Notes: generated by a model not told the origin, from the letters alone. A DNA stretch of 64,000 nt from Tagetes erecta (GCA_030867185.1 CM061497.1:23996501-24060500), one strand, 5' to 3'; counted from the first letter of the stretch, positions 11,306-26,800 are shown. Program-made: numbers and translations.

Positions 11306-13867
11306 TCATTGAGCATTACCATACAACTAAATATATGTATATATATATAATAAGGGAGGAGTACATAATAAAAGATGAATAATGGGTTGAGCAACATAAG
11401 AGAAATGATAGTACATCACATTCTTAATCTTTTACATATGTTTCAAACTCAATAAAGACTGAATGATCATAATGTAAGTGTAGGTAAGCTGAAAAACTAT
11501 CAATCTGAAAATTAAACACATTAGTGATACAAACTAAAGTTCTTTATGTCAAGTTGTGTTAAGTTCCATCTAAGTAGCATTGGTGAAGTATTCATTTTTC
11601 TAATAGGCTGCTTGTAGTGTTACTTACACATATTAGGTAATGACGCAATAGAATACGTGTTGGGCAACCATCTGTGAGCTTCTTTGTTGTGGTATCCACA
11701 GACCTGAAGTCTCACACGAGGTCTCCTTTGTTGTAGTAATCTACAGAACTGGAACACCTCAAGATGTACAAAAGATTCCAAAATGGAACGATACCAGTGT
11801 CAAAAGATTCCCAAAGTGGAACAGTGTCAATTCCAAAATGGAAATGTAAAGAAGATTCCCAAAGGGAACCCACCAATAATTTATAACCCAAATCTCCACG
11901 GATTACATTGTAAGTGGCCTGATTGTTAAAGTGCCTGCTTGTATGTACTTGAAGTTAGTGAACCTTCTAAGATGTTTCTAAGTGTGGGACACATGCTTGA
12001 TATACTTAATCAACTCAAAACATGATAAAAGTATCACTAAGTGTTGAAAAGTAGGTTTGTTATAAGCTTTATGCCCATCTTGCATATTGAAATATTGTCT
12101 ATGTCTATTCAAAATTTTATTTTTCTTTGTGTGAGGATCTTTGAATGTGATATGATCTCTTTGCTTGCCTACATTTGTTCTTAAAAGGTACTTCCTTGTC
12201 AATATGTATATAAGATTAAATGTAGCTTTGTTCATACATGTGATTGATTCATATTTGATCATGAGAAAAGTTCAAATTTTCTTCTCTTAGAAAATTAAAG
12301 CTTTAGGGGGAGAAAATGTCATATTCAAATAATCATAATAACCATAAGAAATTCTGGATTGATTGTATGCAGCAGTATTATGAAAATAGATTGAATGTGT
12401 GCAATGTGCAATATATTTCATGATTGAAAATTTGATCTTTGCAGGGTACAGTTACATCTGCTATGGAATAACCAAAAGACCAAAATATGTGTCAAAGATG
12501 TTTTCCTGTGTAAAAATCAAGTACTTTGATCACATAAAATAAAAGTTTGAATCTTGAAAATTTCAAAATTTGTGAACACTGTTGCTCGCAGATCGAGAAG
12601 TGCGAACACTGTTGACCACATATTAATGAAATAGTGAAAACTGTCAAGATATGTGAACACTGTTGTTCGCAGATCGAGATGTGCGAACACTGTTGTCCAC
12701 ATATCAGTTGACACTGTGATCCGCAGATCAACTGAAATCACTGTCAGAAATCAATGAAGTGAATTATCATTTTAATTTGATGTTCATAAATTTTTCAATG
12801 ATTCATGTCAAATGAACTAATGATCTGAATTTTATGTGTGCAGATGAGCAAGGAAGAATCAGATTAGATTTGATGAAATTGTCACAAGTACAAAGAGTTG
12901 TTACCCATTGATCAATTCATGATCCCTGAGTACTTTTCTAAGTACAATATCAAGAAAGATGAAGATTATCTTAAAAATGTCTAAGTGTTTGAAAGATGTG
13001 CAAATGCTACTGTAGCAAGCATATCATGAGATGTGTGGATAACACTATTGTCCGCAGATCAAGCAAAATCAAAGATGTTAAGATTTAGAGATAAATCAAT
13101 AATCATGAAAGTGATTTATATCTAAATATGAAAATATTTGAAACATCTAAGGAATTTTGAAGGATGTGCGAACAACAGTACAAAACAAGTGTTGTTGTTG
13201 CACGCATGTCATGTACTATTGTCCGCAGATCACAAACTTGTTTGATTTAAAAGCAGATTTTGATGCTAAAATGTTAATAATCACTTGTAAATGTGTTTGA
13301 ATTAACTTGAAATTTTCAAAACTCATTTTACTTGTGAAATTATTGAAAATTAAGTGGATGTGCGAACAACCTGTTGTCCGCGTATCTTTTAAAGTCTATC
13401 TTTAAAATTTTATTAAGTGTGGACATAGTATATAAACCCTTCAAAACCCTTAAACCGTTCATTTCAAACTCTTCATTCAGACAAAAGACAATCTTCATAC
13501 ATTCTAAATCAAATTTCAAAACTTCTCAAAACAGTCATTCATACATCATAATCATACCATCTAGATATCAAAATCATCTTGTATATCTGTTTGGGTAAGA
13601 ATCAAGCTTCAATGATAAATGTCAATGTTCACTGCAAAAGAATCAAATCGACAATTCTAAAAATGACAAAATCAAACCTGAACTGTGAATTTAACTTGAA
13701 TGTTTGTTAATAAATATGATTCTAAGCATCATCATTGACTGATTAATCATCTTAATCACCTTAAAATTTTGTAACTAAACTTAATCAACTTTGACCAAAA
13801 AGTCAAAAACTGTTAAAACTTGAAATTGAGCTTTAATACTGATTCAATTCTTTCTTTTGCAGGATAA
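11306..13867 (+). other. Copia-1 3' spacer between pol and extra ORF
   Basis: Noncoding spacer of about 2.5 kb. It holds a short run of repeats of AAGATTCCCAAAGTGGAAC-like units (about 11768-11870) and a second set of the leader motif: GTTCGCAGATCG, GTCCACATATC, GTCCGCAGATC and the related GTGCGAACA words between 12580 and 13390. No coding sequence recognised. Copia-2 has a spacer with the same layout. Confidence 0.6.
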
Positions 13868-14434
13868 ATGGCTGATCTAAAGTTTGTTAAAGAGCATAAT
13901 GTTGTGTCCTATCTGAGACCTGAAGTTCCAGCTGATAAGGAGCAATTCTTGGAAGCTATTCAATTTCTGTCTAGGACAAGATTGGCTCATGCAATGTGCA
14001 TTGATCCTGTGATTGTTGAAAGATTTATAAAGAGATTATGGAGAGCAGCTTTAGTTGAAACAGTAGATGGAGTTACAAGAATTCGAGGAGAATTTATGCA
14101 AGGCAGAGAATTGAGTGTAACTGAAGCAAGTATTAGAACATGCCTGAGGTTTGGAGAAGATGGTAATTTCCCTGTAGAATTTGATGAGGCTGATATCCTT
14201 CAATGTTTTGAAGATATTGGGTATGAGGGAGGTCCACTCAGAAAACAATTACTTAAAGGGCAAATCAGTTCTAGGTGGAGGTTTATCATTCATTGCATAC
14301 AACATTCTCTATCTAAGAGAAAATCTGGTTGGAATGATATGACATACAGAACTGCTTCAATTCTTCTATCTTTGGTGATGAACAGAGGATTCAACATGTC
14401 AAATTACATTTTCAATGGTTTGAGAATTTATTGA
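13868..14434 (+). pseudogene. Copia-1 extra 3' ORF, truncated (env-position ORF)
   Basis: An ATG at 13868 opens a 188-residue frame with no similarity to gag or pol. It matches the N-terminal part of the 850-residue ORF of copia-2 (49751-52303, minus) at family level: both share an Arg-x-Trp-Arg block (SSRWRFIIHCIQHSL here, IQEWRYIAHVFIMCL there), a YEGGPLRK/YEGPMPGEKK block and an ending like MSNYIFNGL / LAKLIFNYML. The remaining roughly 650 residues are gone, because the stop at 14432-14434 lies only 50 bp before the 3' LTR. The function of this ORF class in plant copia elements is not known. Confidence 0.65.
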
Positions 14435-14485
14435 AGTAAAAGAAGAAGAAATAGAGGAAACTTGAAGCATGATGATCGGGGAGAT

Positions 14486-14840
14486 TGTTGGTATACATTT
14501 TGATCATCATACTTAAAGTTTTTGAAGAAAAACAAAGATGTGCGGACAAGAGTTCAGATGTGTGGACAGCTTCTGTACCAGAGATGTGCGGACAGAACAG
14601 TCGTCCGCATATCATTTTAACTGTTTGTTAATTTGTTTTTCTTATTAGTCTATTGTCTCTAGCTAGTATAAATAGGGTTGTATGCATTGTATTTAGTAGA
14701 CTTTTGAACAGAACTTGCTGCAAATACACCTTATTATACACATAATTACGAGATCAATACAAAGTGAATTTAATAGTAATTCTTCTATTGATTCTGTGTT
14801 TGTTTGATTGATTGATATCATGTTTGTTGATTAGTTAACA
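14486..14840 (+). repeat. Copia-1 3' LTR
   Basis: Follows the purine-rich GATCGGGGAGAT. Starts TGTTGGTATACATTTTGATC and ends GATTAGTTAACA (TG...CA). It contains a TATAAATAGGG promoter-like box near 14669 and copies of the GTCCGCANATC motif in both orientations (GATGTGCGGAC, GTCCGCATATC). About 355 bp. No 5' partner is present, so age cannot be estimated. Confidence 0.7.
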
Positions 14841-15150
14841 GATTCACGAGCTCTAGTTTTGACCTGATTCAGATCCACACATGGGATCCACCCAGTCTTC
14901 CATGTCTCCCAACTCTGAAAATATTTGTCTGACAAAACCCTGCAAACGCCACCGGAAGAGATCCAAGTGGACGAAAGACTAAATTTCATTGAGGAACCAA
15001 CAAAAATAGTTGAACGGCAAATCAAGAGGTTAAGGAGAAAGCGCATTCCCATTGTTAAAGTCAGGTGGAATGCAAGGCGTGGTTCTGAGTTCACATGGGA
15101 ACCAGAAGACGCCATGAGAAAAAAATACCCTCAATTGTGCTCAAGGTGAT
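14841..15150 (+). pseudogene. Ty3/gypsy integrase C-terminus with chromodomain
   Basis: Tail of a chromovirus integrase. Blocks: GIHPVFHVSQL (about 14883-14915, followed by a TGA), then the chromodomain (IVERQIKRLRRKRIPIVKVR and GSEFTWEPEDAMRKKYPQL, about 15010-15135). Chromodomains of this type direct integration towards particular chromatin. Frame and spacing fit the 3' end of the element whose gag-RT lies at 557-3066; copia-1 and the 3067 insertion sit between. RNase H and most of integrase are lost. Confidence 0.82.
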
Positions 15151-15182
15151 TCCGGGACGGAATCCCAATAAGAAGGGGAGAA

Positions 15183-16898
15183 TGTGACACTCTGCCCCGC
15201 ATGAGAATAAAAAGACTTAAATATATTCCTTACAGAACATGTGTTAATTTCAGAACAAAAAGAACAATTATCAACCATTGATTTCTAAAATCAATGATCA
15301 ATATTAGATTGAGTAATAACTATAAATTTGATGTCTTAAAAGGGGTGTGTAATGTAAATTAAGGGCAGCATGGTAAAAACAGTGCATTTAATTGAAAGAA
15401 ATAATTTTCTCTATGTAATTAATCAAAATTAATTCCCTGATTTATAGGATCGATCGTTTGGAGTGCAAGGATGTAAATTAGGGTTTATTTGCAATTTGGG
15501 TTTAATTGAAGAAGACTAAAGACACCATCTTTGGGTTTCGATCATTGACAGATGGAAGGTACTTGTTTTATTTGATTTATATATGTTGTGATTTAAGGTG
15601 TAAACTAGTATAATTCGCTTAGTATGAAGAATAAAAGGTGATGTAGAGGAAAGATGATTTCGGTTTAAAGTTTTTTTTGGGTTTCGATGAAGAATAAAAG
15701 GCTTAGTATAATTGGGTTTCGATCAAGTAGCCATGTTTGATTATTCTTTAAAAAATGTAGTGTAGAATAACTAAAAATATTTATATAGATCGAGTTCAAG
15801 CATACAATTGTTTTCATGTGTTTGTTAAAGTGATGATGTTTTGGAAAATAAATGTTTTCCATGTGTTTGTTGGAAGATTTATTGAGTAAATAAAAGTGAA
15901 CATATATGTAAAACTGTTTGGTAAAATTTACATGGCAAGTTTATGTAAAGCAAACTTACATGGATGTAAGAGATTTGGTAAAATGCTAGTTTCAAAACAC
16001 ATGTAAACTCTAGTACGCATATTAAATATAAATTGTTATACATACATGTAAACTATAGTATATGAGTTTAAAGAAAAGTTGTTATACATACATGTACACT
16101 ATGAGTTAGATGATTTTGATGTTCATGTCCATTGGGAACAACGAATTTTGTGTAGACTTTGAAAACGAAAGTTGGGTGTTGGATGTTACTGGTTTACATA
16201 TATGTATACCAGTTATTAGTATATGGTTTACAGGTATGTATACTCGTTAAAAGTAGTTAACATGTATGTAAAACATTTCTTGAACTGTGTGTAAAGATTA
16301 GGCATGCATATATTTGTTGTTGTGTATATAAATGTGTAAAACCTTTCTACTAGCATACAAATAAGGTTAAGATGTTTAAGAGTTTGAAAAACTTATATGA
16401 TTGTGTTTTCTAAAAAAATAAAAAATAATGATGTTACAACATACTAATATTTAGTTTTTTGTTTCATGTTAGTATGACATATGTAAAGGTTTAAAATATG
16501 GACTTAAATATGAAAGTAGTATAATATTTTTAATATTGGTTATAATGTCGAAGTTGTTTTTTGTATCTTGGTGTTGTTTTCATTATACAAAAAAAAGGGG
16601 TGTCCTTGAAGTATGCAGGAATCCATTGTTTTCTTTTTGGAAAACTTATCAGACAACCGTTCGTTCCTTAAATAAGGAAGGCTCTATGAAGACATTTCAC
16701 ACTAAGTTGTGTATAGCTTTTCGAATGTTAGTGTTTTGTAACAAATCAATAGAGATCTATAACAAATAGAAAAAAGATTGAGTATGGTGGATTCATATTT
16801 GCCTTTGTATGTAATAATATTAATTGAAAAATGCAAGAACATGTAGATAACATATTTAAATAACTGTATAAAAGTTTACCCAGCATCTAAATGCATTT
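15183..16898 (+). repeat. Start of gypsy 3' LTR, then AT-rich DNA
   Basis: A purine tract (AAGAAGGGGAGAA, 15170-15182) is followed by TGTGACACTCTGCCCCGC, a normal polypurine-LTR junction downstream of the chromodomain. The 3' end of the LTR could not be placed. Beyond about 15600 the DNA is AT-rich with TTTACATGTATGT-like words and no coding sequence that I can support. Confidence 0.5.
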
Positions 16899-17245
16899 AA
16901 AACTTTCTACACTGAATTACATTTATGTACATCAATTTACCATATACATATCTGTTTGTGTAATAATTTTACACTAATTTACATTAATGTAAATTAGTTT
17001 ACCATACATGTATGTGCTTTTGTAAAACTTTTTACAATGGTTTACATTTATATATATCTTTTTACCATACAGGTATGTGTTTATGTTAAACTTTTTACAC
17101 TGATTTACTAATCTCTATATCAGTTGACGATATAGGAATGCGTTTGGGTAAAAATAATTAGACGGATTTACATTTATGTATAGTAGTTTACCATGCATGT
17201 ATGTGTTTCTGTAAAACTTTTTACACTGACTTACATTATTAGTTA
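16899..17245 (+). repeat. Degenerate tandem repeat, about 60-66 bp unit
   Basis: About five and a half units built on AAACTTTTTACACTGATTTAC, then CATTTATGTA, then TTTACCATACATGTATGTG. Unit length varies and one unit is strongly diverged. Isolated halves of the unit continue upstream (15900-16300), so the array may once have been longer. Confidence 0.65.
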
Positions 17246-17343
17246 TTTAAGTCCATGACCTTATTTTTAAAGTTACTCGACTATCACTTAGAAATGTAAG
17301 GTGTGAATGTGTAAAGCTATTTTGCATGTTCTAAGTTTTATTA

Positions 17344-17571
17344 TCTATCTAATAAATTAGAGTTTTTAGGGGGCAAATTTTGGGGGGAAAACATAATTTA
17401 TTTTATAAAAGGAAGGTTGAGAGGGAAATTGAGTAACAAAGTTAATAAAGACAAAATTTTGTGATTAATAATAATTTATAAAATTATTTATAAATTTTTT
17501 AAAATAATAGTTATAATGTTTTAAAAATATTTTTATTCAACCCGTGTGTAATACACGGGTGTTAAACCTAG
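17344..17571 (+). mobile_element. Short non-autonomous Helitron 1
   Basis: Begins TCTATCTAATAAATTAGAG after an A and ends with the hairpin CCCGTGTGTAATACACGGG (17541-17559) followed by TTAAACCTAG and a T. The 5'-TC start, the 3' hairpin about 10 nt before CTAG, insertion between A and T and the lack of target duplication are the diagnostic Helitron features. 228 bp, no coding capacity. Confidence 0.85.
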
Positions 17572-17900
17572 TCTACCTAATAAATTAAGATTTTAAGGGG
17601 CAAATTTAGACGGGAAAAATGAGGGGGAAAATTTGGGGGGAAAACATTTTAAAAATAAAAGTAATTTTAAAAACAACACAAAATCAGTTTCTCTGCATTT
17701 TAAAATCAACGATATTTTGGTTGCATGATCAACACAATATTGAATAACTGAACGTCTACGGGTGATTTTGAATCTCATTTTCAATATTATTTTTTATTAT
17801 AATAATTTAAATTGTTACATTCCATTTTCAATCATTATTTCTCTATTAATGGATCATTTGTTTTATTTAACCCGTGTGTTTACACGGACATTAAACCTAG
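17572..17900 (+). mobile_element. Short non-autonomous Helitron 2, abutting the first
   Basis: Begins TCTACCTAATAAATTAAG immediately after the CTAG of Helitron 1. It ends with the hairpin CCCGTGTGTTTACACGG, then ATTAAACCTAG, followed by T at 17901. The 5' region is similar to Helitron 1 (GGGGCAAATTT and GGGGGGAAAACAT words in both), so both belong to one family. 329 bp, no gene. Confidence 0.85.
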
Positions 17901-18016
17901 TATTCATATATATAATAGTTCACATGAGAAGTTATAAAAAGAATATACACGTGTGTATCAACATCCAATTATATATGTGTAAAAAAGAAGCAGTTGTTGT
18001 GTATAGCATTGCAAAA

Positions 18017-19095
18017 GAGTAAATTACAATTTTTGGCCTTTATAATAAGCCAAATTACGGATCATTGCATTTATTTTAAATTTTTGCACTGGTTGGCCTT
18101 TATATAAATTTTTGTCACGATTTTGTGCCTTTAATCTAACTGCCGTTAAGTTTATCCGTTAAATCATGTGCAATGCACATGAGGGTATTATGATCATTTT
18201 GCATCTAAAGGACACAAACTAATAAATAATTTATATTTGAGGGACCACTTATGTAATTTACTTAAACTAATATATATATATATATACACACACGAATATG
18301 TAGTAGATAATATCTCCCACAAAGTGACAAAACCCTTTCTTCTTCCCACCATTAACTCTTCATCATCCATCGTCATCATCTACACCCACCTTTTTCTACT
18401 TCCTGTATCATCACCATCTTCCACCTACACCCACCATATTCTTAACACTACCAACAAATTAACACATATAATCAATTGAACGTGAATGGCTTCAATTGGA
18501 TCACGTGCGCCAACAAATTATCTACCTATATAGGAGGCGATAAGCTTTTTTCCGACTGGAATGAAAATGATAACACCCCATGTAACTGGAGTGGTGTCAC
18601 GTGCGCCAACATCTCCGGCGTCTCCGACCCACATGTCGTCGGAATTGCACTCGCCGGAAGAAGCTTAAGCGGTTACATCCCGTCGGAAATCGGTAACCTA
18701 AACTATCTCCGGCGACTTAATCTACACGACAACAGTTTTCACGGCTCAATTCCGGATCAAATCTTCAATGCAACATCACTTCATAGCTTATATGCATGCC
18801 TAAAAAGTTATAATAATGGTCCTCTGTATGCAAAATGAGAAGAAGAAGATGAGGATGATGATGAATATGATAAAAAGTTATAATAATGGTCCTCTGTATG
18901 CAAAATGACCATAATGACCTCATGTGCATTGCACATGAGGAGATTTAACTGAGAAACTTAACGGCAGTTAACTTAAAGGCCCTAAACCGTGAGAAAAATT
19001 TATATAAAGGCTAACCAGTGCAATAATTTAAAAAAAAAAAAAGGCCACGATCCGTAATTTGCCTTATTATAAAGGTCAAAAATTGTAATTTACTC
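18017..19095. mobile_element. Pack-MULE carrying an LRR receptor-kinase fragment
   Basis: Long terminal inverted repeats of roughly 200-240 bp: the left end GAGTAAATTACAATTTTTGG and the right end ...AAAAATTGTAATTTACTC are reverse complements, and similarity continues through AACTGCCGTTAAGTTT and CATGTGCAATGCACATGAGG. The element is flanked by a perfect 9-bp direct repeat ATTGCAAAA (18008-18016 and 19096-19104), the target-site duplication expected of Mutator-like elements. No transposase is present. The interior contains a host-like LRR coding segment and a short internal direct duplication (about 18802-18838 and 18871-18907). Confidence 0.9.
18476..18838 (+). pseudogene. Captured N-terminal fragment of an LRR receptor-like kinase
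   Basis: Open frame whose middle encodes the LRRNT_2 cap and first leucine-rich repeats of a plant LRR receptor-like kinase: FSDWNENDNTPCNWSGVTC (cap with the CxWxGVxC signature), then IALAGRSLSGYIPSEIGNL and RRLNLHDNSFHGSIPDQIF. Sequence identity to the family ends soon after (ATSLHSL). There is no signal peptide, transmembrane segment or kinase, and no ATG starts the frame (18476 is TTG). A short echo of the cap (WITCAN versus GVTCAN) precedes it. It lies inside the Pack-MULE, so it is a captured exon piece rather than a resident gene. Confidence 0.82.
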
Positions 19096-19104
19096 ATTGC
19101 AAAA

Positions 19105-20195
19105 TGAACTTTCATTCATGTATTTTAGTTTATTAAAAACACATTTCAAACATACATCAATGTAAAGCATATGTAAACATATATAGTCACTCTATGTAAT
19201 GTAACTAATATTTTATTAAAACAAGCATAACCACATGATCTTATTGCAATCAACACTGCACTATTGCCCTGTTCTATAACTTACATTCTTTCAACCGTCC
19301 ACGAGGCTGTAAAAAGAGAGAAATGGGCGGCTATCTAGCAGGAGTCATTTCGGTTGTATGCCAACCAAATGCAACCAACACTATACTTGAATCATAATCC
19401 CAATATCATCAATCACAAAGAAAAAATTCGAGCATTAAGACAAATACAAAACTACAAGTTTAAACAAAAAAACTACAATCAACAGCTTTCATCTTCCACT
19501 TCATGATACTCATGTGCTCAATGGTCCCAATTTCTTGACTCTCCCCAAATTAAGACCAATTCCTTGTAAGGAAGTATCATTTCTGACATAAGATAAACAA
19601 ACTGCTATTAAAATAACATTTTGGAGAAAACAATTTTACACATATTTACATGTATGGCATTGTTTCCTTGTATCAGTTCTACTTTCTTGTTTGAATAATT
19701 AATAGATATTCAAATATGTGAAGACAACTCAATCCAATCCAAATCAACAATCGTTGTCCATTTCCGGCCAATTTGCGTAATAACCCGATTTCTGTATGCA
19801 AACACTAAACTGTCATCACTAAATGCGACCCAAACCGCCTACCATCTCCGATCCTCATCATATCACCGCTTCCCTAACCATCTACTCATCGTATTTATTT
19901 GACGATTTCATCTGGTATATTTTAGACGTGATCAACAATTTTGATTCGGGTTTACAAAATCTGGGATGGTGTTATTTGAAGAACTAGATGATGGTGGTGG
20001 AGATCAACGACGATAATGGTGTGTGTGGTGAACTTGCGATGGTAGTTTTGTGAGATCCATTATTTTGATCTTGGAATATATCAAATAGAGGTTTAATTAA
20101 TTGATTATAATTTAACTTAAAATTAATTATAATTAAAAAAAGGGTTCAGATCTGTTCTTTTTGATCTCGAGATAAAACCTTGTTCTTTAATGATA
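19105..20195. other. AT-rich intergenic DNA
   Basis: No coding region, repeat boundary or RNA gene could be supported here. Short GC-richer stretches near 19790-19880 translate to nothing recognisable. Confidence 0.4.

Positions 20196-23472
<3,277 letters not shown>

Positions 23473-23527
<55 letters not shown>
23473..23527. repeat. (TA)n microsatellite between B and D
   Basis: TA dinucleotide tract with one interruption (ATATACATATAT) filling the gap between the ends of two MULE-like elements. Confidence 0.95.
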
Positions 23528-23530
<3 letters not shown>

Positions 23531-23835
23531 GAGGGATCAAGAGAGAACTCCATATTAAGTTGAGAACTAGAGAACTAGGGTATATTTGTCATTTTACCAC
23601 TCTATTCCTTTCAAACCAAATTCTCCTCATACAAATCAAATTATCATCATATCTTCTCAAAATATCTTCTCAAAATATATCTCTGCATCGAACTTTGTTC
23701 ATCCTCATCAATCCATTCTTCATCATTCATCCTCATCAAACGATAATTCTATCATCAATCGAATTTCTGATTCACGATCTCTTTATCGCTCACAGTTCAT
23801 CGATTACAACTACAAAACTGAAAAATCAAACCGTC

Positions 23836-26800
23836 ATGACGTTAATTCAAGGTTTTTTTGTTTTTTCAGTCCTTCAATCGACAAATTGTACATATTGATT
23901 TCTAATTAACTTATGCTTTATTGATGTTCTATTGATTTAGAGATTGCTTCTTCTGAGAGTTATATAACTAACGCTGGTGCGAATAATGCTAATGAAAGCT
24001 GCGATGATCCTTCTAGTACAGAATTCGATCCAAATCAGTTGAAAGAGCAAAGTTCAGCGGATCAGAATATTGAAACGAGTTCATCTAGTGATGTTTCTTC
24101 ATCATCCGGCGTTCCTTCTTTGCAATTTGCTGGTGTTGATGGAGAAGGTAAATTCTTATTGTTTATGCTACATATATGTTATATAGATCTGGATATATAA
24201 TATGACTGAAATTGACAATATCACATTATGTAATACGACTGATATGTACAATGAAGTAGGTAAAATCTTATTGCGTATATTACAACTGAAATTGAGACTA
24301 TTACAAATGTGTAGTATGATTGAATTGTACAATGACCAATCTAAAATCTTATTGTGGATGCTACATATATGTTACCTATATGTAATATGTCTGAAGGAAC
24401 TGTATAACTTTGATGATGTCATAGTTTTATATTAATGATCTTTATACATGTGTGTAATGATAGTATCTGTCATCTGCTTATTGGTTGTTCTTATTATGTC
24501 ACGTCATTTTTCTTTAATGAAGGATCTATTTCAAGTAACGTTTTCCTATCAACAAATGGAACAACCTATTGGAAGCCTGATGTGAGTGCTGAGAATATAC
24601 CTGTTTTGGGAATGATTTTTGATAAATGGGATGATGTTGTCAATATGTATAAGTCTTATGCTGTCCAATCTGGTTTTTCTCCTCGTTTGAGCACTTTAAA
24701 GGTAGTTAAAGGCTTTACCACTCATAGGTATATATTGTGTTCAAGAGCTGGTAAACCTAATTTTCAGAGTTTTGACTCCGCTGCTAGCAGTAGCATTTCT
24801 CGTTCTCGTCGCAGCAAATTTAAGGTTACGAATTGTAAGGCTCGTATTAGGTTGAAAGGGATTCCAGGAACAACAAATTATGTTCTATATGAATTTGTGG
24901 AAGCTCATAATCATCGACTTATTGATAAGGCAAACATGGATTTATCTAAAAACCAAAGGAAGCTTGGTTTTTCAGACCAAGAGTTTATCCATAAGCTGAG
25001 TTTGAATAATATTGGGGCAAATGTTGCACATAGGTTGCAAGTTTCACTGAAATGAGGGCATCACAAGGTTCGGGGCACCAAAACAGATTATAAGAACTTT
25101 GTTAGGGATATACGGTTGTTTATAGGTGATAGGGATGCACAAATGATTGTGGATAGTTTGGAAAAACGCGTCTTGAATAGGCAAAATTTCTCTTTTGAGT
25201 TTACTGTAGTTGGTACTGAATTGAGATCGTTGTTCTGGGTTGATGATGTTATGAAGTGCAATTATGAAGCATTTGGAGACGTTTTAGCTTTCGATGCAAC
25301 ATATGGCACCAACATGTAAGTTTCTTTGTACTACACATATGTAGTTTTGTTTAATCTATGTTTACTGTGACCATAATATTTCACTTGTTATATGTCAAAC
25401 AATTTTATGTTTGTATTTTATATGCTTTATCACTTTTATTGTTTACTACACATATGTAGTACTGTTTTATACATGTCTACTGTGACTACAGTATTACATA
25501 TGTTATATCTTATTCAATTCTATGTTTATGTTTTATATTTTTCTTTTCAGGTATAAAATGATATTCGTCCCTTTTACTGGGGTTGATCATCATAAAAGGT
25601 GTGTAACATTTGCTGCTGGGCTACTATGTGATGAAACTATTGAATCCTACAAATGGCTCTTGAGCAGATTTCTTGATGCCCATAAGAAGCAGCCTTTGTT
25701 AGTGTTAACTGATCAAGATGCCGCAATGAAGCAAGCTGTTGCTACTGTTTTTAACGAATCCATTCATCGACTTTGTATGTGGCACATTATGAGGAAGCTA
25801 CCTGTCAAGGTATATTCACTTTTATAAGAGTATTACTTATATGTGTATTATTACTTTTTTTTTTCTATTATGTATCATTTTCTAAGTGGTATTTTTTATA
25901 TTTTCAGATTTCTGGTGATTTGTTAGAGAATACAAATTTGAGGGCTTGTATTCATAAGTTGGTGTGGAATTTATTTATCACACCCTCTGTTTTTGAAGAA
26001 AAATGGCAATTGCTAATGGATGAATACCACTTGGATGATCATCCTTGGTTGAGTGAAATGTATGCTATTAGGGAGCAGTGGGTTCCTTGTTATTTTAGAG
26101 AATTACAAATGTGTTGTTTGATGAAGACTACATCAAGGTGTGAGAGTTCTAATGCCCTTTTTAAAGTCAATTCTAGTGGAGCCAATACATTGGTTCAGTT
26201 CTTGTTATGCTTTGACAATTCAATTGATGGGCAGCGATACAATCAACGTCTAATGGAATTTGAAAGTGTAACAACAACTCCATTGATGCTCACTGTTCTA
26301 CCTATAGAAAAGCATGCATCAGAAATATATTCCCGGACAATATTTTTAGAGGTACAAAAGGAGATACGTAAAGGCATGTTATATTGTTTTATGGTTAATT
26401 CTGGAGTTGTTTATGGGACTAAAACTTATACGGTTGCCCACACAGACAGACACGGCAACATTGTCAACGAATTTCAGGTAAAACATATATGTAATATGCG
26501 TACTACATATATGTAGTATTTCCACTGCATATAATATATACTTTTATTACATATATTTAGTATTTTTATGTTATATTTGTTTTAATATTTTTTCTATTCA
26601 ATATGTGTAGGTCACCCTTGAATTGGGTGATAATTCAGTGTCATGTTCATGCATGGGCTTCACGCGCATTGGCTACCTTTGTAGGCATGTTTTTTCTGTG
26701 TTCAGATACAATAAAATTGATCATATACCAAACCAATACATGCCTAGACGATGGAAACGAGATGCCTTACCAAATCATGTTTATAGTCTTGAAAATAGGT

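Larger units (their letters stand above)
4743..14840 (+). mobile_element. Ty1/copia element 1 (decayed, SIRE-like, 5' LTR missing)
   Basis: Large copia retrotransposon in plus orientation: leader, long gag, PR/integrase remnant, RT-RNase H, long 3' spacer, an extra ORF, purine tract and 3' LTR. No sequence like the 3' LTR occurs in the leader, so the 5' end is deleted. The 3' end abuts gypsy integrase sequence, showing nested insertion. Long gag plus an additional ORF downstream of pol suggests the SIRE/Maximus-type lineage (inference). It is inactive: many stops, frameshifts and an internal deletion. Confidence 0.8.

Noticed and set aside
18476..18838. A resident LRR receptor-kinase gene
   Set aside because: No ATG, no kinase or membrane part, and the frame lies wholly between Pack-MULE inverted repeats with a perfect target duplication.
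23560..23909. Short plus-strand ORFs at the left end of MULE D
   Set aside because: They fall in the 5' leader and first intron of the spliced transposase and show no domain.
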